A stretch of DNA of 64,000 nucleotides, taken from positions 167,968-231,967 of the forward strand of contig NZ_JAJOMB010000017.1 in assembly GCF_021129305.1 (NCBI RefSeq), given 5' to 3'. The translations under genes and the position numbers were made by a program. This stretch comes from Kineosporia babensis. Lineage in GTDB: Bacteria > Actinomycetota > Actinomycetes > Actinomycetales > Kineosporiaceae. Positions 17,132 through 26,700 of the stretch are shown here, piece after piece; position 1 is the first letter of the stretch; every line of letters starts with the position of its first letter. The notes below the pieces were generated by a model. It was not told where the DNA came from and searched no databases. It was given only the letters and a program-made list of their open reading frames with translations.

Positions 17132-17995
17132 TCACACCAGCGAAAGTCGCTGCGCCGCCACCCGCACGGTGACCTGCTGGCCCCAGCCGACCGTCAGCCG
17201 GTCAGCCTCCAGCCCGTCGCCGAACACCACCAGGTCTCCCTCGGCGACCAGCGGCAGTTCCTCGGAAGCGGCCAGCCGACCCTGGGTCTGGCTGGTTCCG
17301 GTGAACGGTGAGGGCCAGGCTTCGCGCACGAACCAGGCCAGGCTCTCGTCCAGAGGGCCCGGCAACTCTGGAGCGTCGGTTCGTTCCCGGGCCAGCGAAG
17401 CGCACCAGCCGGTCGAACCGGTGCCGGTCCCGACCAGGATCCCCGAGGAAGACTGCCGTTCTCCCCGGATCCGATAGCGGGCGGACTGGTGGCCCGCGTC
17501 GCCGATGTACAGCTCGTTGAGGGCCCGCAGCGTCTGGCCGTCGTCCAGCAAAGCCTCCACCATCGTCCTCTGCTCGAAGGCGCTGGACCCGATACCGGCC
17601 AGCAACCCACCCACAGCTGCGGCCGAATGCCGAACCAGAACACCCGGATTCACCCCCGGCTCCGGATCAACGCCGAGCACCGGCTGCCCGTTCACATACT
17701 TGGCCACGTTCGCCACCAGACCGTCCTGACCGACGGCAACCACAACGTCCTCTGGCTCGAACCGCAGCCGAGGCAGATCCGCCCGCTCCAGCGAAGCACG
17801 CCGCCAGCCACCCGGAATCCCGTTCTCCACCAGGCGTAATGCCTCGTGCAGGGCATCGTGCCGAGCCTGCACTGCACCCAGATCGCGGCCGCGCGAGCGC
17901 AGGAAGAACTCGGCCTGGCCCCGGGTGCTGTGCCGCTCCAGCAGCAGGTCCAGCTCGCTGCGGCGATGCACTAGAACCGCGCGGGGAGCAATCAT
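17132..17995 (-). CDS. NAD-kinase-like protein with altered GGDG motif
   Basis: A 287-aa protein of the ATP-NAD kinase fold. The catalytic glycine-rich motif appears as VGQDGL (88-93; consensus GGDGT), keeping Asp91 but with Gln replacing a Gly. NEL (160-162) corresponds to the NE/D motif and SSSGILVGTGTGSTGW (182-197) to the phosphate-binding turn. It may be a specialised or nucleotide-sensing NAD kinase rather than the housekeeping enzyme. Its start overlaps the stop of the SPFH gene by 4 nt (ATGA), so the two are translationally coupled and controlled from the operator region at 19006. Confidence 0.8.
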   Translation of the reverse strand: MIAPRAVLVHRRSELDLLLERHSTRGQAEFFLRSRGRDLGAVQARHDALHEALRLVENGIPGGWRRASLERADLPRLRFEPEDVVVAVGQDGLVANVAKYVNGQPVLGVDPEPGVNPGVLVRHSAAAVGGLLAGIGSSAFEQRTMVEALLDDGQTLRALNELYIGDAGHQSARYRIRGERQSSSGILVGTGTGSTGWCASLARERTDAPELPGPLDESLAWFVREAWPSPFTGTSQTQGRLAASEELPLVAEGDLVVFGDGLEADRLTVGWGQQVTVRVAAQRLSLV

Positions 17996-18984
17996 CGGGA
18001 CAGGGCCGTCAGTGCGCTGGTGACCGCGTCCGGCGTGATGGTCAGGCTGCCGACCTGGGGCAGATTCTTGGCCGCCTCCCGAGCCGCCAGCGCCAGCAGC
18101 ACGGCTTGGTCCATGTCGGCGTAGATCGCCATCCGCGCCGCCTCGGTCTCCGCGTCCGCCGCCCCGACCAGACGCGTGCTCTCCGCCCGGGCATCGGCCA
18201 GCAGCCGAGTTTGCTCCGCCTTCGCCTCGGTCTCGATCCGCCCCGCCGCGGCCGCCTCCGTCGCCCGACGCCGCTCATTCGCCCCGCGCCGGCTGACCAG
18301 CTGCTCTTCCCGCGCGGCGAGCTCGATCTGGGACTGCAACTCGTTCTCGCTGATCGCCCGCTCCCGTTCCACCGCCAGCGCGCGACGTTCGTACGTAGCC
18401 TTGTCCGCCTCCTGCTGCACCTGCTCACGTGCGGGGGTCTGCAGCGCCCGCTCCACGTCGGCCTCTGGACGTAGAGCGATCACCCGTACGTCCACCACTT
18501 CAACGCCCGTAGCGCTCAGCCGCTCATCGCTGCTCAGTCCCGTGGCCATCCGCTCCCGCACTGCGGCCAGCCCGGCCGTAAGCGCCTGGTGCAACGTGAA
18601 ACCGGTGAGCAGATCCAGCGCGTGCTGCTGAGCAGCCTCAGTGAGCATCTGGGCGATCTGTTCCAGGGGACGTCCGCGCCAGGTTCCCTTCTTAGGGTCC
18701 AGTCCGAAGTCCAGCCGGCGGGCGGCCAGGTCCGGGTCGGCCATCCGGTAGGCCACGGTGGCCTGCACGCTCACGTCCTGGAAGTCGGCGGTGCGGGCGT
18801 GGAACAGCAGGCCGAGCTCGCGGTCGTCGATCGGCACCTCGCTCAGCGCGGCGCTGAGCGGGCGGAACCAGAAGGCCTGGCCGGGGCCGGAGTGCACGGT
18901 CCGGCCCCGGCGCACGTGCACCAGGTGATCGGTGGTGGCGCTACGGACGTGCCAGACCAGGGGGTAACGACGAATCTCGGCCAT
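17992..18984 (-). CDS. SPFH/Band-7 domain protein
   Basis: A 330-aa stomatin/flotillin-like protein. An SPFH domain fills about residues 20-200 (including TADFQDVSVQATVAYRM). It is followed by a charged Ala/Glu/Arg coiled coil (about 200-290, EREQ/EAKAEQTRLLADARAE) and a short hydrophobic tail. Such proteins oligomerise on membranes, but no N-terminal membrane hairpin is visible here. ATG 18984 follows AAGGGA with good spacing; an in-frame GTG at 18999 is less likely. It heads a two-gene operon with the NAD-kinase-like gene and diverges from the NUDIX regulator. Confidence 0.85.
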   Translation of the reverse strand: MAEIRRYPLVWHVRSATTDHLVHVRRGRTVHSGPGQAFWFRPLSAALSEVPIDDRELGLLFHARTADFQDVSVQATVAYRMADPDLAARRLDFGLDPKKGTWRGRPLEQIAQMLTEAAQQHALDLLTGFTLHQALTAGLAAVRERMATGLSSDERLSATGVEVVDVRVIALRPEADVERALQTPAREQVQQEADKATYERRALAVERERAISENELQSQIELAAREEQLVSRRGANERRRATEAAAAGRIETEAKAEQTRLLADARAESTRLVGAADAETEAARMAIYADMDQAVLLALAAREAAKNLPQVGSLTITPDAVTSALTALSR

Positions 18985-19005
18985 GATCAATCCCTTCACC
19001 GTTTA

Positions 19006-19020
19006 TCGTCACTTTGACGA
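19006..19020. promoter_or_regulatory. Palindromic operator 1 (TCGTCA-CTT-TGACGA)
   Basis: A perfect 6-bp-arm palindrome preceded by TTA, 22 nt upstream of the SPFH start. It shares TTATCGTCA and GACGA with the second site at 19058. Likely target of the divergent NrtR-like NUDIX regulator. Confidence 0.6.
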
Positions 19021-19057
19021 GTTCTGGTGAGGGTGACGCTAGCCCGGAGCTTTGTTA

Positions 19058-19072
19058 TCGTCAACCGGACGA
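19058..19072. promoter_or_regulatory. Palindromic operator 2 (TCGTC-AACCG-GACGA)
   Basis: A second TCGTCnnnnnGACGA palindrome, 52 bp (about five helical turns) from the first and 31 nt upstream of the NUDIX start. The pair brackets both divergent promoters, allowing joint control or looping. Confidence 0.6.
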
Positions 19073-19102
19073 AAGACCGTCACTCGAAAGGGACCCATCG
19101 CC

Positions 19103-19837
19103 GTGTCCGGCACCGAGACCTATGACCCGTCCAAATACCCGCCGATCGCGGTGACGGTGGACATCGTCCTGCTCACGATCATTCAGGACAGCCTGGCGGC
19201 GCTGCTGATCCGGCGGGGCGCGGAGCCGTTCAAGGACAGCTACGCCCTGCCCGGCGGCTTCGTGCAGCCCGACGAGACGCTGGCCGCAGCGGCCGCGCGC
19301 GAGCTGGAGGAAGAGACCGGCGCCCGGGGCATGCACCTGGAGCAGCTGGGCACCTACGGCGACCCGGGCCGCGACCCGCGGATGCGCGTGGTCAGCGTGG
19401 CCTACCTGGCGCTGATCCCGAACCCGCCCGAGGTGGTCGGCGGCAGCGACGCCACGTCGGCCGAATGGTCTCCGGTGGCCTCGTTCCTGGACAGCACCCT
19501 GCCCGAGACTCCCTCGCTGCTGGCCTTCGACCACAGCCGGATCCTGCGCGACGGCGTGGACCGGGCCCGGGGCAAGCTGGAGTACACCGGCCTGGCCACG
19601 GCCTTCTGTCCGGACGAGTTCACCGTGGGCGAGCTGCGCCGGGTGTACGAGATCGTCTGGGGCGTGGACCTCGACGCCCGCAACTTCCACCGCAAGGTGA
19701 CCGGCACGCTGGGTTTCCTGGAGCCGACCGGCGAGATGACCACCCGCGGCGGCGGCCGCCCGGCCCAGCTGTTCCGGCAGGGCCCCACCCAGAGCCTGAA
19801 CCCGCCGATCCTGCGGCCCAGCCCCACGGTGATCTGA
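19103..19837 (+). CDS. nrtR: NUDIX-winged-helix regulator, NrtR-like
   Basis: A 244-aa protein with a NUDIX domain (about 15-150) and a C-terminal winged helix (about 160-225; FTVGELRRVYEIVWG, NFHRKV), the architecture of NrtR regulators that bind ADP-ribose and control NAD metabolism. The NUDIX box (52-74, GFVQPDE to RELEEETGA) matches the full consensus, so hydrolase activity may be retained. GTG 19103 follows AAAGGGA; the frame upstream would run through operator 2. Divergence from the SPFH/NAD-kinase-like operon and the paired palindromes suggest that these are its targets. Confidence 0.85.
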   Translation: MSGTETYDPSKYPPIAVTVDIVLLTIIQDSLAALLIRRGAEPFKDSYALPGGFVQPDETLAAAAARELEEETGARGMHLEQLGTYGDPGRDPRMRVVSVAYLALIPNPPEVVGGSDATSAEWSPVASFLDSTLPETPSLLAFDHSRILRDGVDRARGKLEYTGLATAFCPDEFTVGELRRVYEIVWGVDLDARNFHRKVTGTLGFLEPTGEMTTRGGGRPAQLFRQGPTQSLNPPILRPSPTVI

Positions 19838-19892
19838 CCGGGCGAGGCCTTGGACCCTGGCCGTGACGATCTGCGAACGGTTCGACAAAGAA

Positions 19893-19926
19893 CCTGCTAA
19901 CGGGAGCGTAGAACACCTGCTAACGG
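19893..19926 (+). repeat. Two 12-bp direct repeats before the AAA ATPase gene
   Basis: ACCTGCTAACGG occurs with its last base at 19903 and again at 19926, an exact 23-bp pitch, immediately upstream of GTG 19940. The flanks are similar too (GNAG following). This may be an activator or repressor site in the 102-nt gap. Confidence 0.5.
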
Positions 19927-19939
19927 TAGTTTTAGCCTC

Positions 19940-21211
19940 GTGAGCAGCTATGACGCCAGAATAGTCGATCTTGAGCTTGATGAGCTCCTCCCTGGACTGG
20001 CGGCCATCAGCCTCGATGGCCCCAAAGGTGTCGGCAAAACGGCCACCGCCCAGCAACGAGCGGTCACCACCTTCGCTCTGGACGATGCGGCGCAGCGCGA
20101 ACTGCTCCTGGCCGACCCCAGGCGCCTGGCATCGGCCAGGACGCCGGTGCTTCTGGACGAGTGGCAACGACTGCCCGAAGCTTGGGACCTGGTACGGCGC
20201 GAGGTCGACCGCAACCCGGAGGCGGCCCGATTCCTGCTCACCGGCAGCGCTTCTCCTGTGGATGCTCCGACACACTCGGGCGCCGGCCGGATCGTCAGGC
20301 TCCGGATGCACCCGATGACGCTCGCGGAGCGACGCCTGGCGAAACCGACCGTGAGTCTGCGCGACCTACTCGAGAATCCCCAGGCCCAGATCGACGGGCA
20401 TACCGAGATCGGGTTGCGGCAGTATGCCGAGGAGATCGTCGCCTCCGGGTTCCCCGGTATCCGCAGTCTGCCGGCCCGGGCCCGCCGGGCTCAGTTGGAC
20501 GGTTACATCAACGGCATCGTGGAACACGACTTCGCCGAGCAGGGTGTGAAGGTGCGCAGGCCGCAGAGTCTGCGGGCCTGGCTCAGCGCCTATGCCGCCG
20601 CTACCTCAACATCAGCTTCGTACAACGCCATCCTGGATGCGGCTACCGCTGGGGAGTCGTCCAAACCGGCCAAGACCACCACCATGGTCTACCGCGACAC
20701 GTTGTCACAGCTGTGGCTGCTGGAACCGCTGGCCGGTTGGCTGCCGACGACGAACGCCTTCACCCGGATGGCCCAAGCTCCGAAGCATCACCTGACTGAC
20801 CCGGCGCTGGCCGCCCGACTACTCGGCCTCGACGTACCTGCGCTGCTGAACAACCGGACGACACCCACCGTCCGAGGTGACGGCTCCTTCCTCGGCGCTC
20901 TCTTCGAGTCGCTGATCGCCCTGCAGATAAGGGTTTTCAGTCAGGTCGCCGAGGCTCACCCATATCATCTGCGCACCCGTAACGGCGACCACGAGGTCGA
21001 CTTCATCGTCCAGCGCCCCGATCAGCGGATCCTGGCGATCGAGGTGAAGCTCGGGGCGAGTGTCGGCGAATCCGATGTCCGGCACCTGAAGTGGTTACGG
21101 GCTCAACTGGGCGAGGAGCTGATCACGGCGGCGGTGGTGAACACCGGGCCCCACGCATACCGTCGGCCGGACGGTATCGCCGTGATCCCGGCCGCCCTGC
21201 TCGGCCCTTAG
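19940..21211 (+). CDS. AAA_14/DUF4143 ATPase
   Basis: A 423-aa cytoplasmic protein of the widespread ATPase family with an N-terminal AAA domain and a C-terminal DUF4143 domain of restriction-nuclease-like fold. Walker A is GPKGVGKT (27-34), Walker B LLDE (71-74), and the sensor is LLTGSAS (about 96-102). The C-terminal part has [21 protein letters not shown], an E/D...D...ExK arrangement like a PD-(D/E)xK nuclease. The biological role of the family is unknown; it is often strain-variable. GTG 19940 has a weak GGTAG site. Single gene, 68 nt before the ABC transporter. Confidence 0.85.
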   Translation: MSSYDARIVDLELDELLPGLAAISLDGPKGVGKTATAQQRAVTTFALDDAAQRELLLADPRRLASARTPVLLDEWQRLPEAWDLVRREVDRNPEAARFLLTGSASPVDAPTHSGAGRIVRLRMHPMTLAERRLAKPTVSLRDLLENPQAQIDGHTEIGLRQYAEEIVASGFPGIRSLPARARRAQLDGYINGIVEHDFAEQGVKVRRPQSLRAWLSAYAAATSTSASYNAILDAATAGESSKPAKTTTMVYRDTLSQLWLLEPLAGWLPTTNAFTRMAQAPKHHLTDPALAARLLGLDVPALLNNRTTPTVRGDGSFLGALFESLIALQIRVFSQVAEAHPYHLRTRNGDHEVDFIVQRPDQRILAIEVKLGASVGESDVRHLKWLRAQLGEELITAAVVNTGPHAYRRPDGIAVIPAALLGP

Positions 21212-21279
21212 ATGCGGGTCTGTTTCAGCGTGAGCTGTCACCGGCCGTCCGAACCGAGCACAGGCGTACGGTCGAAGGT

Positions 21280-22173
21280 ATGAGTGATGCCATCTCGATC
21301 ACCGGCCTGGTGAAGAACTTCGGCAGCACCCGGGCCCTGGACGGGCTCGATCTGACCGTCCACACCGGTGAGGTGCACGGTTTCCTCGGGCCGAACGGCG
21401 CGGGCAAGTCGACCACGCTGCGCGTACTGCTCGGTCTGCTCAACTACGACGGCGGCACGGTGCGGCTGCTCGGCGAAGATCCGCACCGCAACCCGGCCGA
21501 GCTGCACCGGCGTCTGGCGTATGTGCCCGGTGACGTGACGCTTTGGCCGAATCTGTCCGGCGGGGAGGTGATCGATCTGCTCGGCGAGCTGCGCGGCGGA
21601 CTGCACCGCAAGCGCCGCGACGAGCTGATCGAGCGGTTCGAGCTGGACCCGACCAAGAAGGGCCGGGCCTACTCCAAGGGCAACCGGCAGAAGGTGGCGC
21701 TGGTGGCGGCGTTCGCCTCGCAGGCCGAGCTGCTTCTGCTGGACGAGCCCACGTCCGGCCTGGATCCCCTGATGGAGAACGTGTTTCGGGAGTGCGTGGC
21801 CGAGTCGCAGAGCACCGTGCTGCTGTCCAGCCACATCCTCAGCGAGGTGGAGCAGCTGTGCCAACGGGTCAGTATCGTGCGGGCCGGGCGCACCGTGGAC
21901 TCGGGCTCGCTGGACGAGATGCGCCAGCTCACCAGCACTACGATCGAGGCCGAACTGGATCGCGAACCCGCTGATCTCAACGACCTTTCCGGCGTTCACC
22001 AGGCCACGGTCGAGAGCGGGGACCCGGTGCGGGTGCGCTGCGAGGTCGCGCCGGAGGCCTTTGCCGAGGTGATGCGCCGGCTGAGCGCGGCGGGCACGCG
22101 CAGCCTGATCAGCCGTAAACCCACGCTGGAAGAGCTTTTCCTGCAGCACTACCGGCACGAGGAAGTGTCCTGA
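21280..22173 (+). CDS. ABC transporter ATP-binding subunit
   Basis: A 297-aa ATPase that powers the permease encoded next. Walker A is GPNGAGKST, Walker [14 protein letters not shown], and the signature is degenerate (YSKGNRQKV instead of LSGGQ), as in the exporter subfamily close to antibiotic and polyketide exporters. The C-terminal extension of about 80 residues is usual for that group. ATG 21280 opens the ATPase homology; the longer upstream open frame overlaps the previous gene and has no homology. Its TGA shares one base with the permease ATG. The substrate is unknown. Confidence 0.92.
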   Translation: MSDAISITGLVKNFGSTRALDGLDLTVHTGEVHGFLGPNGAGKSTTLRVLLGLLNYDGGTVRLLGEDPHRNPAELHRRLAYVPGDVTLWPNLSGGEVIDLLGELRGGLHRKRRDELIERFELDPTKKGRAYSKGNRQKVALVAAFASQAELLLLDEPTSGLDPLMENVFRECVAESQSTVLLSSHILSEVEQLCQRVSIVRAGRTVDSGSLDEMRQLTSTTIEAELDREPADLNDLSGVHQATVESGDPVRVRCEVAPEAFAEVMRRLSAAGTRSLISRKPTLEELFLQHYRHEEVS

Positions 22174-23747
22174 TGTGGGCGCTGATGAAGTTCGCCCTGC
22201 GCAAGGACCGGGTCAAGCTGAGCATCTGGCTGATCATTCTGGGTCTGGTCCCGGCCGGGATCGCGGCCTCGTTCGCCGACATCTACCCCGACCGGGCCTC
22301 GCGGGTACCGTTCGCGCAGGACATCCAGGCCAACGCCGGGTTGCTGGCGACCACCGGCCCGGCCCAGGATCTGCTCACCATCGGCGGGCTGACCACCTGG
22401 CGGGCGATGGGCACGACCTGCACCTTCACCGCGATCATGAGTTTCCTGCTGGTGCTGCGGCACACCCGCGCCGACGAAGAGTCGGGGCGGCTGGAACTGC
22501 TGCGCTCGGCCCCGATCAACGCATCCGCTCCCCTGCGGGCGGCGCTGCTCACGGCGGTGGTCGCGAACCTGGTGCTGGCCGGGCTGATTGCGCTGGGCCT
22601 GATCGTGGTGGGTCTGCCGCCGGGCGGCTCGGCCGGGTTCGGGCTGGCGGTGGGGCTGACCGGTCTGGTGTTCGCCGGGCTGGGTGCGGTGGCGGCGCAG
22701 CTCACCGAGGTCACCCGGGCCGCCACCGCGATCGCGAGTGCGGTTCTGGCGACGGCCTACCTGCTGCGGGCGATCGGCGATTCGACCGAAACTGCCTGGA
22801 TCTCGTGGCTCTCACCGCTCGGCTGGGCTCAGCGCATGCGTCCGTTCGGTGGTGATCAGGTCGAATTATGGACGCCTCTGCTCCCGGTCGGCGCAACCGT
22901 CGCCCTGTCGGTGGTTGCGTTCCGGCTCGTGGCCCGCCGGGACTTCGGCTCCGGGATCGTGGCCGCCCGGCCCGGACCGGCCCAAGGGCGTCTGAACTCG
23001 TCGTTCGCCCTGGCCTGGCGGCTGCAGCGCGGCCCGTTGCTGGGCTGGGTGGTCGGGTTCGCCGTGCTCGGGACGACCGTCGGGTTCCTGGCCGACAGCG
23101 TGCAGGGCCTGGTCGAGGACTCGGCCCAGCTGGCGGACGTGCTGGAGGCCCTGGGTGGCGGGGATTCGGTGGTGGATTCGTACCTCGGCACGGTGTTCGC
23201 CATCTGCGGGGTGCTGGCCGGGGCCTATGCGGTGTCGGCCCTGCTGCGGCTGAGCGCGGAGGAGTCCGAGGGCCGGGCCGAGATGCTGCTGGCCACCCCG
23301 GTCAGCCGGCTGAACTGGGCGCTCGGGCACCTGGCGGTGGTGATCGCCGGCAGTGCGCTGCTGATGCTGGTCGGTGGCCTGTTCACCGGCGTCACCTTCG
23401 GCCTGGTCAGCGGTGATCTGGCGGGGCAGGTGCCAGGTGCGGTACTGGCCGCGCTCAGCCAGGTGTTCGCGGTCTGGGTGCTGGCCGGGCTGACTGTGCT
23501 GATCTTCGGGTTCCGGCCCCGGGCCGGCCTGCTGGCGTGGCTGGCGGTCGGCCTGACCGCCGTGGTGGAACTGCTCGGCCCGGCGCTGAAGTTGCCGCAG
23601 GCCGTGCTCGACATCAGCCCCTTCACGCACCTGCCCGAGCTTCCCGGTGCCGGCCTCACCGTCGTCCCCTGGTTGTGGCTCTTCGCCCTTACTGCTGTCC
23701 TGACCGCGGCCGGGCTCATCGCCCTTAACCGGCGGGATCTGCATTAG
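22173..23747 (+). CDS. ABC-2-type exporter permease
   Basis: A 524-aa integral membrane protein with about twelve hydrophobic segments arranged as two similar halves (about 1-250 and 270-524), the layout of fused polyketide/antibiotic exporter permeases. It overlaps the ATPase stop by one base (TGATG) and precedes the SARP regulator by 21 nt, so the three genes at 21280-27002 are probably one operon. The regulator may therefore respond to or control the exported compound (inference). Confidence 0.9.
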   Translation: MWALMKFALRKDRVKLSIWLIILGLVPAGIAASFADIYPDRASRVPFAQDIQANAGLLATTGPAQDLLTIGGLTTWRAMGTTCTFTAIMSFLLVLRHTRADEESGRLELLRSAPINASAPLRAALLTAVVANLVLAGLIALGLIVVGLPPGGSAGFGLAVGLTGLVFAGLGAVAAQLTEVTRAATAIASAVLATAYLLRAIGDSTETAWISWLSPLGWAQRMRPFGGDQVELWTPLLPVGATVALSVVAFRLVARRDFGSGIVAARPGPAQGRLNSSFALAWRLQRGPLLGWVVGFAVLGTTVGFLADSVQGLVEDSAQLADVLEALGGGDSVVDSYLGTVFAICGVLAGAYAVSALLRLSAEESEGRAEMLLATPVSRLNWALGHLAVVIAGSALLMLVGGLFTGVTFGLVSGDLAGQVPGAVLAALSQVFAVWVLAGLTVLIFGFRPRAGLLAWLAVGLTAVVELLGPALKLPQAVLDISPFTHLPELPGAGLTVVPWLWLFALTAVLTAAGLIALNRRDLH

Positions 23748-23768
23748 CAGCGGTGCGAGACTGGCCTG

Positions 23769-26700
23769 GTGCAGGTACGCGTACTCGGGCCGCTGACCAT
23801 CGAGGCAGACGGAACGCCGGTCGACATCGGTGGCGCCCGGCTGCGGTCCCTGCTGATCCGGCTGGCGGCCGACGCGGGTTCCTGGGTGCCGGTGAGCCGG
23901 CTGGTGCAGTCGCTGTGGCTGCAGGATCCGCCCGCCGACGAGGTCAACGCCCTGCAGTCGCTGGTCTCCCGCTTGCGCCGGGCCCTGCCCCGGCCGGATC
24001 TGGTGGAGTCCGGCCCGGCCGGTTACCGCCTGGTCGTGGCCAGGGAGGACGTGGATGCGCTGGCCTTCGAGAACCTGATCGGCCAGGGCCGGCGCACTGC
24101 CACACCCCAGGAGGCGGTGGATCTGCTCGGCCAGGCGCTGCAGCTGTGGCGCGGCAGTCCGCTGACCGAGGTGGCGGACGCGCCCTACGCCGAGGCCTGG
24201 ATCGAGCGCCTGGAACGCCTGCGGCTCACCGCCATCGACGAACGCGCGGCCGCGCTGCTCACCCTGGGCCGCCCGGCCGATCCGGTGGCTGAACTGGAAG
24301 AAGTGATCGCCCGGCACCCGCTGCGCGAGCGCACCCACGAGCTGCTGATCCGGGCACTGGCGGGTGACGGCAGGCAGGGCGAGGCACTGGCGGTGTACGA
24401 ACGCCTGCGCCGGGCCATGGCCGACGAGCTGGGTCTGGATCCGCCCGCGGCCCTGCAACAGCTGCAGACCCAGGTGCTGCGGGACGACGCCGGCCTGCGT
24501 TCCTCGTCCAAAAGCAAAGAAGCCGACCCGCTACCCCGCCGCACCAATCTGCGGGTGCCGCTGACCACGTTCGTCGGTCGGCAGCCGGAACTGGACGGGA
24601 TCACCGAGCAGCTCGAACGGGCCCGGCTGGTCACCCTGGTCGGCACCGGTGGGGCCGGGAAGACCCGGCTGGTGGGCGAGGTGGCCAGCCGGCTGAACAA
24701 TCGCGACGGCGTGTGGATGGTCGAGCTCGCCCCGGTGATGGACCCGGACGACGTGCCCTCGACCGTGCTGGGCAGCATCGGCTCGATCGAGCGTTCCCAG
24801 GTCGAGACCATGCTGCAGAACAAACCACCGATGCGGGACGCGCGTCGTCGCCTGGTGGAGGCGTTGTCCGGTCAGGATGCGGTGGTCGTCCTGGACAACT
24901 GCGAGCACCTGATCGAGCCCTGTGCCGAACTGGCCGAGTTTCTGCTGGCCCGCTGCCCGGAGCTGACCGTGCTGGCCACCAGCCGGGAGCCGCTGGGCAT
25001 CGTCGGGGAGTCGATCTGGCCGGTGCGTCCGCTGTCTACCCAGGCCGCCGAGTCCCCTGCGGTCCAGTTGTTCACCGACCGAGCCGCGCTGGTACGTCCC
25101 GGATTTGCCCTTACCCCCGAGAACATCGACGCCGTAACGGAAATCTGCCGCCGTCTGGACGGTTTGCCGTTGGCCATCGAGCTGGCCGCGGCGCGGATGC
25201 GTTCGCTCGGCCCGGAAGCGCTGGCCGGTCGGCTGGACAATCGTTTTCGCCTCCTGACCGGCGGAAACCGGACTGCGATGCCCCGGCACCAGACGTTACG
25301 CGCGGTGGTGGCGTGGAGCTGGGAACTGCTTACGGACGATGAACGCGACTTGGTCGAGCGGCTCTCGGTGTTCCCGGGCGGGGTTACCTCGGAGACCGCC
25401 GCGGCCGTCTGCGCGAGCCCCGATCTGGACGAGGACGTGGTCGCCGACCTGCTGCTTTCCCTGGCGGACAAGTCGCTGCTGGTGGTGGCCGGGGTGGACG
25501 AGGCCCAGCCGCGCTACCGGATGCTGGAGACGATTCGCGAGTTCGCGCTGGAACGGCTGGCCGAACGCGGGGCGATGGCGGCGATGCGCCAGGCGCACGC
25601 GGCGTACTTCCTGGATCTGGCCGAGACCGCCGACCCGCACCTGCGCGGGCCGGAGCAGCTGAGCTGGCTGGACCGGCTCACCGCCGAGCGGGACAACCTG
25701 CTCGCCACACTGAGATTCGCGGTGGAGACCCAGGACGCCGATCTGGGGGTGCGCCTGGCCGGAGCCCTGATCTGGTTCTGGACCATGACCAGCCGGCACG
25801 AGGAGGCCGGCAGCTGGGCCGAGCAGGCGCTCCGGATCCCGGGTGAGAGCCCGCCCGGGCCGAAGCTTTTCGTGATGGTGATGGCCATGGTGGGCTCGTC
25901 GTTCGCCGGTGAGGGCCCACCGGACGCCGAACAGCTCGACACGATCGAACAGCAGCTCCGCCAGGTCGACCTCGCCACCGCGCATCCGCTGATGGTGGCG
26001 GTGGAGCCCGGGCTGGCCGCCTTCCGCGAGGACATCGCCGAAGGCTGGCGAGCGGTCGAGCGCAACCTGGAGCATCCCGATCCGTGGGCCCGGGCGATGC
26101 TGATGCTGATGTCCTCGGTGCTGGCCGAGAACGAGGGCGAGTTCGAGATCACCGAGCAACGGATCCCGCAGGCGCTGGCCGCTTTTCAGGCCATCGGGGA
26201 TCGCTGGGGGATCGCCACCGCGAGCAGTCAGCAGGCCGAGCTGCTGCGGGTGCGCGGGCAGCTGGCCGAGGCGGTCGAGCTGCTGAGCACGGCCCGGCAG
26301 ATGATGGTCGAGCTGCGGGTGATCGACGACGAGGGCTACGCCCTGGTCCGGATCGCCCGGCTGCGCAAGGAGATGGGCGATCTGGAAGGGGCCCGCCGCG
26401 ATCTGGAGATCGCCCGGCGCAGCGCGGAGGAGTCGGGGTCCTGGATGACCAAGGCCTTCGCGATCTCCGGGATCGCCGGGCTGGCGGCGGCCGACGGCGA
26501 CCTGAAGCTGGCCCGGCGCCTGGCCGCCGAAGGGCTGGAGCTGAGCCGGAACGCGCCGCGGTCGATTCCCCAGCTCAGGGCCCTGATGCTGAGCGAGCTC
26601 ACGTACTACGAGATCGAGGACGGCGATCTGGAGTCGGCCCTGGGGCATCTGCCCGAGGTGCTGGAGCACGCGATCGAGAGCCGGGACGTGCCGGTGGTGG

